This document shows, one piece after another, positions 19,927 through 29,854 of a stretch of 29,854 bases of DNA. The notes beneath the pieces were generated by a model. The model had not been told where the DNA came from, did not search any database, and saw nothing but the letters and a program-made list of their open reading frames with translations. The translations under genes were made by a program, and so were the position numbers. Positions within the stretch are counted from its first letter, which is position 1, and each line of letters begins with the position of its first letter. Origin of the DNA: Auxenochlorella pyrenoidosa (lineage: Eukaryota > Chlorophyta > Trebouxiophyceae > Chlorellales > Chlorellaceae); NCBI GenBank assembly GCA_001430745.1, contig KQ482018.1:625209-655062 (forward strand), read 5' to 3'.

Positions 19927-22860
19927 TCACTCGCACGGCGGGGGCGGTGGTGGGGGCGGCGGAGGAGGGTTGGGCGGCAGTGGCGGCGGGGGTGGGGGCG
20001 GCGGTGACGGCGCCGGGGGGGATGGGGGCGGAGGCGGCGGGGAGGGCGGCGCCGGCGGGTCGATCCTGCAGTCGCAGCTGAGCGAAAGCTTGCGCTGGTC
20101 AGCTTGCTTGTTTATTTGTCTGGGCTTGAAGTCTGTCTGACCGCAACCAAACTTGCAACACAGGAGGTCAGCAGGTCGGCATGAGCCGCTGGCCCCGAAG
20201 GAGCAGCAGCTGCAGCGGGTGCAGAGCGTGCTGAAGGCCTAGGCAGCAGGCGCAGCGCTGCACAGCGTGCGGCAGGACATGTGGGGCGGTGCCTCGGCAT
20301 GGTTCCACGAGGGACCCCGGGCTTGCCAGGGGCGCAGCTCTGCAGGGGAGGCCGGTGCGTCTGGCGGTACACTCGGCCCTCACCAGCGGTACACAACTGC
20401 CGTCCTGCTGCTGTCCAGGAATGCGGCATACAGCACCTGCCCGGGTGTGGGGGAAGGGTGGGAGGCAGCAACGTCGGAGGCTTGACAGCAGCAGAGGGGG
20501 GCGAGAGTGCGAAGGGCGCCTTGCCCAGTACCTTGGCCACATGCATGTGCTGCCTGCAGGCTGGGGCCCTGCAGGCTGGGGCCCTGCAGGCTGGGCCCTA
20601 TGGTAATGAGAGATGCAGCGCTCCAGCGTTTGCGCAGGCGATGCACCAGACGACAGCCGCACTGCAGGGCGCCACACCCGGCCCGCTCCTTCGCACAGCA
20701 GCCAGCCGCACGCGCTCCCCTCGATGTGCCCCCTCACGTCTTTGCTGTCGAAGGCGACGGTCACGGTGGGCCGGGAGGAGACGCTGGTGGGGAAGGAGGG
20801 GATGACAACTTCGGGGCCCAGGGCCGCCCAGGTGCTGCTGGCAGCGTCAAAGCGCAGGACGGTGCCGTTGAACTGCGGCTGCGCCACCATCTGGAAGGCC
20901 AGGTGTGGCACGTTCCGGGAGCTGAAGGCCAGGGCAGTTGCGAGGGTGACCTGCAGGGAGGGTGGACGGGAGGGGTGGGGCGGGCAGGGCGAAACGTGCA
21001 AGGCAGCAGCCCAGGGATACTCATGGCGGGATGCCGGCTAGCTGACAGGCCGCGGCGCCTGCGTGGGACCGCATGGAACAGCCTGAATGTCGGGGATCAT
21101 GAAGGCGATGGTGGTACGAGCTGCAGCGGAGGCCTGCCCTGTATGCCTCCAATCTCCGGTGACGGCTGCCGAGCCAGCTGGCCAGCGGGCGGAATTCCCC
21201 GCACGTGCCCACAGGCCCAAGACCGCCTTGCACACGCCTGCGACAACAGGTCTGCTGCTGTGCGGCAAGCCAAACGCAGCCCGTCTGCAGCAAGCGCCCC
21301 CGCCCCCGCAGCCCAGGACCCGCAAGCCGGCCCCACCTGCAGCAGCTGAACGTCCGGTGGGAAGGGCCCTGCCAGGGGGGCCGGCCCCACCGGCTGCCAT
21401 GCGCCCCCATCAAAGCGCAGCACCACCAGCTGGTTGCTGGCGTCGCCATAGGCCAGCCAGGGCAGTCCGGCACGGTCCAACGCCAGGCTGGCGCCCCTGC
21501 CGTTGGATGGCGAGCTCAGTATGGCCGGCAGCTGCGCGCTGGTGCCCAGCGGCACCCAGCTGGCGCCGTTGAAGGCCAGGGGCGCAGGGAAGGGCTGCAC
21601 AAAGGGCTCTGCCGCCACCAGCGGGGTGCCGTCTGGCAGCGCCACCAGGCTGCCGGCCAGCGAGGCGGGGACGCCCCCGGCCAGCCCGGGCGGGCCCAGC
21701 GGCGTCCATGCCCCGCCCTCAAAGCGCAGCACGACGACCTTGTTGTCGTCGCTCCGGGCAAAGGCCAGCAGCGGCCGCGCCGCCCGGTCAAACGCCAGTG
21801 CGGTGCGCGACAGCAGCAGGCTGACCTGCTCCACAGGGTTGGGGCCCACGTCGAGCCAGGCGCCGGCGCTGGCGTTGAAGCGCACCACGCGCGGCGGGAA
21901 GATGTTTTGGAAGGAGAGGTAGGGTGCATTGGTGCCCGGCTCAGCAGCCAGGCTCATCAGCGCCGCAAAGCCGAGGGCGCCGCGCGGGCCCAGCGGCGGC
22001 CACTTGTCGGCAGCGGTGCCGCGCAGCCGCGGGCGGAAGCGCCGCACGGTCACCTTGTCGGAGGCCGGCTGGGAGAGGGGCTCGGTGTGCGCAATCACAA
22101 CATTATCAGCGGTGTCCACCATCAGCGCGACCTCAAAGCTGCCCTGGCGGGACAGCTCGGCAGGGAAGATGTTGGCCCACCTGCGGGGCAGCAGGGTGCG
22201 GCGCAGCACACACAGCGGGGGCGTGCTGGGGGCGGGGCAAGGGCCCAGGTGCACACGCGTGCATTCAGGGTGCACTGACAGCCTGTCCAGCTGGTATATT
22301 GGAGATTAGAGATCCGGGGTGGGTGGGAGAGTGTGGGATGGTTGGCCCTGGGCATGGCTACACCACACGCGCAGCCAGCTGGCTGCAGCACCCATCCAGC
22401 CAGTGGCCACATGGAGTACATCGGCCCAAACGCTTGGCACATGCGCTGCCATCTTTCAGTTGAGCATGGGGATCAGGGCAGACGTGCGCACCCGAAAGGA
22501 GGGATTGTAAATTCCGGGGGTGGCGGGGGCGGCCGGGGTGGTGGTGGGCTGGGGCGTGGCGGCGGCCGCTTGCGAAGGGGTGGCGGGCGTGGCCGAGGCG
22601 GCGGCGGCCTGCAAGGCATCAACATTGCATTGCTCTGAGGTTGCAGAGCCGCTGGTTCCGCTGTGTCTCTGGCACCAGTACTGCAAAGGCAGAATCAGTT
22701 GATGGAGGACAGCAGTGGCCTACCGAGGCGGCGGAGAGCGGGGGCGAGGCTGCCTGCGCTTGGCTGGCGGCGGGCGGGGGCGGGGCACTGGCGACGCGTC
22801 GCAAAGTAGGCAGGCGATGGCCACCACCAGCAGCAACGCTGCAGGGGCTCGTTGAGCCAT
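19927..22860 (-). CDS. Secreted propeller-like repeat protein with proline-rich (extensin-like) tail
   Basis: Six exons: 22860-22724, about 22660-22484, 22180-21337, 20950-20738, 20436-20384 and 20065-19927. The total is 1563 bases, about 520 aa plus TGA. Exon 1 encodes a clear signal peptide (MAQRAPAALLLVVAIACLLC) and a Pro/Arg-rich stretch. Exon 2 is Ala/Thr/Pro-rich. From about residue 105 to 476 a motif recurs: a strand such as VVLRF(D/E)GGAW, then P-(L/V)-G, a loop, then LALDRAG-P-LAY or a variant. About six or seven copies are seen, as in a beta-propeller. The last exon is nearly all Pro with Ser (SPPPPPP blocks) and ends Cys-Glu, typical of hydroxyproline-rich wall glycoproteins. A cell-surface or wall role is likely by inference. 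The family is not recognised. Less certain points are the exon 2 acceptor (22660 or 22651) and its AC|GTCTGC donor; both were chosen because only they keep phase. Confidence 0.75.
20552..20599. repeat. Three tandem copies of a 15-bp unit
   Basis: CTGCAGGCTGGGGCC is repeated three times, the last copy slightly altered. It lies in intron 4 of the propeller-protein gene. Each copy contains CTGCAG, but on + it is not a splice acceptor for this minus-strand gene. Confidence 0.85.
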
Positions 22861-23402
22861 ATGGCCGGCGTGGGGCAGAGCGTATGAGTGTGCCCTGGTG
22901 TGCCCGCAGTGCAGAGCCCGCTAGATACGCGGCCAGCAATCTCGGAATGCTTGGCGCACTCCGCTCTGCACTTCACGTGTGCAAGTACCGCGCAGCAGCT
23001 TCACAAGAAGTTGGGGGAAGCTGCGCGGCATTGCTCTCCAGCTGGCACGGCACGGGCACGAGTGGCCACCAACATCTTCCCGCCCTGCCCTCTGGTGGGG
23101 TGACAACCCAGGTGCATGCATGCACCTCCTGGCTGCTGCTCGTGACTGTGCAGCTCCCACACGGGGCCTCAGGGGCCACCCGCCCCATCCAACGGCGGGG
23201 AGCACACCTGCCGCGGCTCGGTGCAAGCTCCATTGCGCTTGCTGGCACTGCAAGGCCTGCGGCTGCTGCGGTGGCCGCCAGGCTGCCAGGCACGTGCCAC
23301 AAGACCGCCTCGCCCAGCAACGTGTGCTCGTTTACAGTGTGGCGCAGAGGTGGCGGTGCATGCAAGGGCGCCGCCGGCGGGCAGGGCGGGGCGCCGCCCC
23401 CG
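22861..23402 (-). other. Intergenic region between DBP9 and the propeller-protein gene
   Basis: About 540 bases. It holds the promoter and 5' UTR of the propeller-protein gene and the 3' UTR of the helicase gene with its TGTAA signal. No coding exon was found. Confidence 0.5.
23332..23336 (-). promoter_or_regulatory. Polyadenylation signal TGTAA for the DBP9 gene
   Basis: TTACA on + (TGTAA on -), about 67 bases beyond the stop at 23403-23405. Confidence 0.7.
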
Positions 23403-26015
23403 TCACCGCTTGCGCCCCCGGCCCTTGCGCACGTTGGCCTTGGGCTTGAAGTCGCCGCCGCCGGGCCCCCTCTTCTTCTTGGGGCGGTGCTTCTTGGCCC
23501 ACTCCGCCGCCGACTTTTCCAGCTCCGTCTCCTCCTCGCTGCAGGGCAGGGAGAATAAAATGAGCAACAAATAAGTAAAATTAAATGTGAGAAAAAGGAT
23601 GGTTGAGCCGCCCCCATCAGCGACCACAATTGCCAGCACGCGAGCACCAAGCAGCCCGCAGCACAGCGGGGTGACTGCGAGCCTGCTCGTCTCGGCAGCG
23701 CCTCGCCCAGCATGCATGCCACGCCCAGCATGGGGCCACACTGGGCCACACACGCAAAGGCGTGGGCACTGCTCTCCCCCCATCTGCCTGTCCCCCCCCC
23801 TTCCTCTACTCACTCGCCGTCGCCACCCTTGCGGGGCGCCCGCACAAAGCCCTTCACGGGGTCCAGCCCCTCCGTCTTGCGCCGCTTGCGCGCCGGCAGC
23901 ACGCCGCGGCCTGCCGCGCACACGAAGAGGGCGGCGGGGCAACGCCGGGCAAGAATGCTTGCTGGCCCGAAGCAGAGTGCCGCGGAGGGGCATGTGCAAC
24001 GCGCAATGCGCAGCAAGGAGGGCGCTCCGAGCGGCAGCGCCGGCATGGCAGGCGCGGTGCTGCCCTCTATGCCGCTGCTGCCCTCGATGCCCACAGCTGC
24101 TGATCTGCAGCGTGGCCCTCCCTGCAGCCGGCCTCTGGGGACCCCAGCACTACTACCCACAGGGAGCAACACAAACATTGTTGCTTTTTGTGCAATGGAG
24201 AGGCGGCGGCTCACCGCTGTTGCCCACGAAGCTCCTGCCCTGCAGGGTGGGGTCCCGCAGGTAGGCTGGCAGGTGCTTCAGGTGCGCCGCCGCCGCCGCA
24301 GCGCCGGTGGCCGCCAGCGGCTTGTCGTGCTTGAGCAGGTTGAGGTCTGCAGGGCGGGGCGGCGGCAGTGGCGGTGATTTTAAATGTGCTGCAGGCGTGT
24401 GGGTGCGGGTGTGGTTTTGGGTGCGGGTGTGGTGAGGTGGGGTGGGTTGGGTTGGGGACCAGGTGCGCAGCCCTGCACAAGGCACTGGGGGCGGGCTATG
24501 TCTTGACCGCGAGCGGAGCTTGCGAGGGGGCGAAGTGTGCGGTGCTGCCCACCCGTGGGGTGCTCCTCAAAAAAGGCGGCCAGCCGCTGCGAGTTGAGCA
24601 GCTCGTTCTTCAGCTCCTTGGCCCGCGCCTGCGGGAGTGAGAGGGGCGGGGAAGTGGTGGGTGAGGGGTTGGGGGGTGGCACTGGGGTTGGGTGAGGCGG
24701 GCACAAGACAGCGACCAATGTGTCGTGGGAGGGCTGCGCGCTGTGGAGCAAGGCAACAGCAGCAGCGTCAAAACTGCCATGCCGTGCCGTGGAAATGCCG
24801 CGCAGCCACGCGCGCCTCTGCCTGCTTGCCTGCCCGCCCTCCCGCGGCGCGGATGGCAGCAGCCCAGCCCCGTGCCCTCGTGCCCTGCCAGCCCACCTCC
24901 TTGATAACATTCTTGGTGATTGACCGCGCCACGTCCTCTGCTCGGTACCGCAGGCCCTCCACTGCGGCCTTGGTCAGCCGCTGGTACCGCTGCAGCCCCG
25001 CCGCGGCGCCGCCGCTGCCACTGCCGCCCCCCTCCTCGTCTTCACTGTCGCTGTCGTCGCTGCTGTCTCCGCCCGCTTGCGCCGTCTGCTGCTGCTGCTG
25101 CTGCTGCTCGCCGCTGGCCTGCAGCATCGCCGCCAGCTCGCCGGCAAAGGCTGAGTCCGAGGGGCCGAGCAGCGTGATGGCTGCGCCCGCCTGCCCCGCA
25201 CGCCCTGTGCGGCCCACGCGGTGCACATACCTGCAGCCGCAGGAGCAGCGTGCAACAGTTCCAGGGTGTGTGCGATCAGGTAGGTGCAGGGGAGCTTGGA
25301 GCGTGAGTCAACCAGTGCCTGAGGTGGGGCTGCAAGCCCCGAGAGGCGCCCTTCGCGGAACATTGACCGTGCATGGTGCCGCTCACAAGCCCATTCCATG
25401 CCCTCCACTGCCTGCCCGGGATGCAAGCTCATACTGTGCATGTCATGGGCCCTAAATCCCCTTCAACACCCGTGTACACCCATCCGACTTGGCAGTCTGC
25501 CTGCCTGTTGTGCAGCAGCCCCACGCCCCGCGAGGCCACTCACCCCTGCGTGCTGCCCGGCATCTCAAAGTTGACCACGGTCCGCACACCCTTGAAGTCG
25601 ATGCCGCGGGTGACCCCAAACTCCTCGTCCTTGCGGGGCGCCTTGCCCCTGCGCCCGCCGCCGCCGCCGCGCTCCTTGCGCTTGCCGCGGCCCGCCGCCC
25701 TGCCGTCCTCGCCGTCTGGCGCCGCGGCGTGTACGTCATCGGTGGCCACCAGGTAGTCAAACAGGCCTTTGTTGAACTCCTACCAAGGCAGGTATGTGGG
25801 GGTGGGTGTAGTGGGGTGGGGAGGGGGGGAGGAGCGAGCGATCGGGGCTACCCCGCGCCCCGCCGCTCGCGCTATGCACAGCAGCACAGCTGTCGCAGCA
25901 GAGCCTGCCCTGTAGGCAGCTCCGCAGCGTGCAGCCCCGCAGGTCTTGCCCTGGACACCCACCCCAGCAGCTCAACCCCCACCAGCGGCACAGAAGCTGA
26001 CGACCTTGGGGGCTG

Positions 26016-26054
<39 letters not shown>

Positions 26055-28206
26055 CGCATGCACACAGACGCGCCCCACCCAGCACCTGCAGGATGTGGTG
26101 CCGCGAGTTGAGGGGCAGCTCCGCGTTGAGCACGGCGGCGCGCACGCCAAAGGCCTCCAGGAAAAGCCGCACCCGCATGCCGCTCTCGGCGCTGTTCACA
26201 AAGATGAGCACCTGTTTGTGCGAGGCGGGGAAGGGTGGGGTGGGGTGGAGGGTGGGGATGCTTGGCTTGACAGGCATCGAGCTCCCCGGGCGGAGGGTGG
26301 TGCGGGGGCGCACCAAACCACACGCGCCGCCGAACCGGCCATCTGGGCCTTGGCCGAGGCTGCAGAGGCTGCTGTCGGAGCCGCTCACTGGCTCCTTCTA
26401 CAAACACTGCAAACGCAAGCCTGACAACAGCCCTGTCCCACACACTGCACATGTGTCTGAACCCAACCCAGCTCTCCCCGCGGGCTTTCTCCCCCAAGCT
26501 CCCACCTTGCGCTGCACCAGGTTGAGCTTAAGCAGCGCCAGCAGGTGCAGCAGCTTCTCGGCGGTTTCCGCCGCTGGCCCGCCGGCGTCGCACCCCGCCG
26601 GCAGGTCCACCCGATAGTGCTCAATCTCCGCTGCCGCGCCGCCCGCCGCCGCCGCCGCCGCTTCTCCTGCCTGCACGCGGCGCTCAGAGCAGGCATGAGT
26701 GGCGGCAGCATGGCAAGGTGCCCGGCCCGGCGCAAGCCCGGGGTGCGCATGTGGCCCACAACGTGGCCTTAACCGCGCCCCCCCACCCCCACCCCCACCC
26801 CCCCCACCACACCACCAACACACACACACACACACTGCACCCCACCCACTCACCCACCCTGCATCCCACTCACACCCACACACCCTGCATTTGACCCACA
26901 CCTGCCCCGTCGCGGCGCCCAGCAGGTTGAGCGTGAGCGGGTTGTGCAGCACCAGCTTGGTGAGGCGGTCCACGTCCTCGCTGGAGGTGGCACTCATGAG
27001 CAGGCACTGGCAGGAGCGGGGTATCTGGGGCGCCAGCGCCTGCACGTCGTCCTCGTAACCGTACGAGAGCAGCAGGTCCGCTTCGTCAAGCACCAGCACC
27101 TGCAGGGCGGCGGGAGGAGAGGGCCGGGGGGGGGGGGGGGGCTGGGGCATCGATGAGGGGTGGAGGCGAGGAGGCGCAGGGGCGGGCGAGAGAGGTGCGA
27201 GGTGCCCCGTGCGGCGCCCCGCAGCAGGCCTCCCGAGGTGGCTGGCAGGACCGACGTGCACATGGGTAACAGCATCGACAGACCCATGGGAAGGAGGGCC
27301 CGCGCCCCTCCGCGTCCGCGCAGGCGCCCAGAGGGAGGGCCATGCTTCCTCTGGGTGTGGGCAGCGCAAGCCGGGCGCGGCTCTCACCTGCAACCGCTCC
27401 TGCAGCATGCGCGGCGTCACGATGCCCTCCCGCAGCACCTGCGCCAGCTTGGCGGGGGTCGTGACCACGAGCTGGCCTGCTGTGGCTGCCGCTGCGCGCA
27501 GCGGCGCGTCCCCCGCGATGCTGGTGGCCGCCAGGTCGGCGCCGCATGCTGCCGCCACCGACGCCGCCTCCTCTTTGACCTGGGCGGTGGCATGGCATGG
27601 AGGCAGAGTAAAACGCACGGCCGCTGGAAAGCGAGCAGGGGCGGGACGTGCAGAGCTCGCCCCAAGCAGCACCCGTGCAGCACGCAAACGGTGGACGCTC
27701 ACTCCCATCGCTTGGCAGCTCCACGTGCACACCTGCTCGCACAGCTCCCGGGTGGGGACTAGCACCAGCGCCTGCCAGCCGGCGCGCCCTTTGTCGCTGG
27801 TCAGCACGCGGTGCAACGCGGGCAGCAGGTAGGCGAGCGTCTTGCCGCTGCCGGTGCGGGCACGGGCCACAATGTCCCGCCCCTCCAGCGCCTTGGGGAT
27901 GCACTCCGCCTGCAATTGCATGGTTGCAAAGTGTTGGGAGGATGTTGCGGGCCGGCGAGAGGCTGCCAGGCAGCAGCAGCAGCAACTGAGGCAGCAGTGG
28001 CGGCAGCGGCGGCGGCAGCGGCGGCAAGGCACTGCCTGAGGCGTGCGCACGCATGCATGCTTTTTGTACCGCTACGTAGCACTCTAACAAGGCCTGACAG
28101 ACCGTCGGACGCGCAGCCGCACCTGTACAGGCGTAGGCTTCTCAAAGCCACGTTTGGAGAGGGCCCGCAACAAGCGGGGATCAAGCCCCGTTGTATCAAA
28201 AGACAT
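23403..28206 (-). CDS. DBP9: DEAD-box ATP-dependent RNA helicase, DDX56/DBP9 family
   Basis: Twelve exons: 28206-28123, 27909-27733, 27579-27388, 27099-26902, 26670-26506, 26211-26086, 25779-25544, 25230-24897, 24628-24553, 24346-24215, 23910-23814 and 23538-23403. The total is 1953 bases, 650 aa plus TGA, with all phases correct. Helicase motifs are in order: Q motif (GFEKPTPVQ, about 20-28), I ARTGSGKT (45-52), Ia PTREL (about 80), Ib TPAKL, II DEAD (156-159), III SAT (187-189), IV LIFVNS, V RGIDF (372-376) and [10 protein letters not shown] (396-403). Two marks point to DBP9/DDX56: [14 protein letters not shown], and a basic Gly/Arg/Lys insert of about 40 residues between ATDD and RGIDF. 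A Gln run and an acidic Asp/Ser/Glu patch follow motif VI. The C-terminus is Lys/Arg-rich, suggesting nucleolar targeting. Members act in 60S ribosome assembly in the nucleolus. It is divergent from the + gene at 28573. Confidence 0.95.
26017..26057. repeat. (CA)n microsatellite in a DBP9 intron
   Basis: About 15-20 CA units with a few CG interruptions. It lies in the intron between exons 6 and 7, next to the donor of exon 6. Confidence 0.95.
26780..26884. repeat. C-rich and (CA)n low-complexity stretch in a DBP9 intron
   Basis: CCCCCA repeats followed by a (CA)n run near 26819-26835 and CACCCA repeats. It lies in the intron between exons 4 and 5. Confidence 0.85.
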
Positions 28207-28572
28207 GCTGGTCGTGTATCAACTACCGCCGCCAGCTTCGCTTCTCAGTTGCTGAAGGACATGCAGCGGATGTGCGCGCTTGGGCGGCTTTGTCTACCCT
28301 GCTGGTTCACGATACTTGTATGCTTCAAGAGCTTCGAAACTTTCAGCTCTCTGACCGCAGCCAGGTCAGCCATAGCACGCCCCTCTTCCGCAGAGGGCCT
28401 CTCCCGCAGCGCATTTGCCCATTTCCGTTGTAAGCTTGGTCTGCAGTGCCTTTCACGCCTTCCGAGCACCCTTACAGCCCCCACACTCGCTTCTAGCAGT
28501 CACGCAAACGGCCTCTCTGCTCCATTGCCCGTGTAGCACCGGGATATAGCTCTCCAGACGTGTAGGAGTGCG
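28207..28572. promoter_or_regulatory. Divergent promoter region between DBP9 and the last gene
   Basis: 366 bases separate the two ATG codons. Base composition is less GC-rich than in the neighbouring genes. An 80-codon + frame (28191-28433) looks accidental. No named promoter element can be assigned. Confidence 0.5.
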
Positions 28573-29854
28573 ATGGTGGTGGCCGCTTGTGTTTCAGCCG
28601 GTACGCACGGGCAGGCAGCGGCGGCGGCGCCGGCGGCGGCGTTCCCGCCCCGCGCTCCAGCGAGGCTGCAACACGTCCAGCAGCAGCCGACCTGCTCGTC
28701 CCGGCGGCTCCATGCACAGCAGCAGGGCCGGAAGCACACGATCTGGCAGCGGCAGCGCTGCTCGGCGGCGACAACAGCTGGCAGCAGCAGCGCGGCGGCA
28801 AGCGCGGAGCCCGGCCCGGAGGTGCCCCCTTCAGCACAGGAGCTTGCAGAGGCAGAGGCCCTGCTGAGAGAGTTTGTGGAGGGCATGGGAGCTTCGGGGG
28901 AGCTGTCGCGGCCTGAAGACCTCGACCTGCCTGGTGAGGGCTGTGCCAGCTCAGGGCCCGGCGCCGCCACCCGCTGCTGCCTTACAGTCGGGCAGGCGCT
29001 GTTGCCTTGCGGATGTGCAGCAGCTGCATGGCTGCCGCTGCCGCCGCGGACGCAGCAGCAGCAGCTGCTGCCTGCCGTGTTCGCAGCGTGCAGCGGCAGC
29101 GGTTCTGGCAACGGGCGCCTCGCCTGGCATGCGGCGGGAGGATGGGCGGCTCGGGCGGTTGCGCGCAGCGGGCAGCACGCCTCACTGGCTGCTCCCCTGC
29201 CGCGCTCCTTTGTGGCCCCCTGCAGAGGGGCGGCTGACCTGGGCGGAGGCCAACCGCATCCTGGGCATGTCTGGCTGGCGGCTTAACGATAAGCTGTGCC
29301 CAGAGATTCAGGAACTGGTGACGCAGGTGGGCTGGGGCGGCGCCCCCCAAGGGCCGCTCGCGCCGCAAGGTATGCCCGCTGCCTGCCTGCAGGGTGTGAC
29401 GCCCGAGCTCCAGGTTGAGCCTGACATTGACGGGGCGCCCTGCTGGCGTCCTTGCCAATCGGACTGTGGCCTGCCAGCGGGCGCAGCCCGCTGGGCAGGT
29501 GGTGAAAATGAGAAAAACGCGCCGACCCCGCAGGTCGAGGGCTGCTGGCGGGGAGTGCTGCCGGAGGACCAGTTTGGGCTCTACGATGTCCCAGAGGTGA
29601 GGCCCGAGGCGCCCGCTGCCGGGCCGCGCTGCCGACGGGTCGGCTGCATGCGGCTAGGCCGGCCTGCTGCCGGCCGCACATGGCAGGCCTTCTGCCAAGG
29701 CCCAGGGGGTGCCGCCGTGCCATCCGCATGTTGGCTGCCGTGTGGAATGACCAGCCAGGCCAGGCTGCTGCTGCCGCTGGCAGCGGCGGCTAGCCAAACC
29801 CCACCTCGCGGCCTCGCCATCGTCCCACCTCAGCCCGCAACGACTACTGGCCCG
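28573..29854 (+). CDS. 5' part of an unrecognised gene, possibly plastid-targeted (partial)
   Basis: Exons supported by phase: 28573-28933 (MVVAACVSAG to DLP), 29226-29326 (EGRLTWAEANRILGMSGWRL... to ELVTQ), 29393-29413 (GVTPELQ, only 21 bases) and 29534-29596 (VEGCWRGVLPEDQFGLYDVPE). A further exon probably starts at 29834 and is cut by the window end. The first 80 residues are rich in Ala, Ser, Gln and Arg with few acids, as in an organelle presequence. An acidic helix (AEAEALLREFVEGM) follows. The conserved-looking core from about residue 120 has Trp and Cys residues but fits no family I recognise. The segment between the third and fourth exons (29414-29533) is 120 bases with no in-frame stop, so it may also be coding. 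Gene presence is likely; function is unknown. Confidence 0.6.

Noticed and set aside
21205..22278. 357-codon + strand frame
   Set aside because: It is antisense to the large third exon of the propeller protein, which has clear repeated motifs and matching splice phases.
28191..28433. 80-codon + strand gene between DBP9 and the last gene
   Set aside because: It overlaps the DBP9 start, has no recognisable motif, and fits a promoter region better.

Overview
This window is nuclear DNA from a green alga, probably a chlorophyte of the Chlorella/trebouxiophyte type (inference). It is very GC-rich. Its genes are cut by many short introns that open with GTGAG/GTGCG-like donors and close with CTGCAG|G acceptors. 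Four genes have the chlorophyte polyadenylation signal TGTAA after their stop codons. One gene encodes a nuclear copy of a plastid sulfate permease subunit. There is no operon structure, and the six-frame ORFs mostly run through introns. I rebuilt the genes by joining exons whose splice phases agree. Seven complete models close exactly in frame, and two genes are cut by the window edges.

Layout, left to right: (1) 1-611, +, the 3' end of an unrecognised gene. (2) 1235-4184, -, an eight-exon membrane protein with a signal peptide (433 aa). (3) 4479-5895, -, a three-exon RING-finger membrane protein (331 aa). (4) 7002-10921, -, a seven-exon protein (800 aa) with a plastid-type presequence, a CBM20 starch-binding domain, a coiled coil, a disordered Ala/Pro/Lys/Glu region whose tryptophans recur every 19 residues, and a basic tail. 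(5) 11249-14819, -, DPH1 of diphthamide synthesis, ten exons, 449 aa. (6) 15113-18910, +, the chloroplast sulfate permease CysW/SULP2, nine exons, 371 aa, interrupted by a 474-base N gap that appears to split a single ATG codon. (7) 19927-22860, -, a six-exon secreted propeller-like protein with a hydroxyproline-type tail (about 520 aa). (8) 23403-28206, -, the DEAD-box helicase DDX56/DBP9, twelve exons, 650 aa. (9) 28573 to the end, +, the 5' part of an unrecognised gene.

The genes do not form a pathway. They cover translation (DPH1), ribosome biogenesis (DBP9), chloroplast sulfate uptake (SULP2), cell surface or wall (the propeller protein), membrane-bound ubiquitin ligation (RING) and starch or pyrenoid biology (the CBM20 protein). 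DPH1/SULP2 and DBP9/gene 9 are divergent pairs with short shared upstream regions. The most interesting item is the CBM20/coiled-coil/Trp-repeat protein: its layout suggests a starch-bound scaffold or a pyrenoid linker-like protein. An exon within it is flanked by complementary (AC)n and (TG)n tracts and could be skipped without a frameshift.
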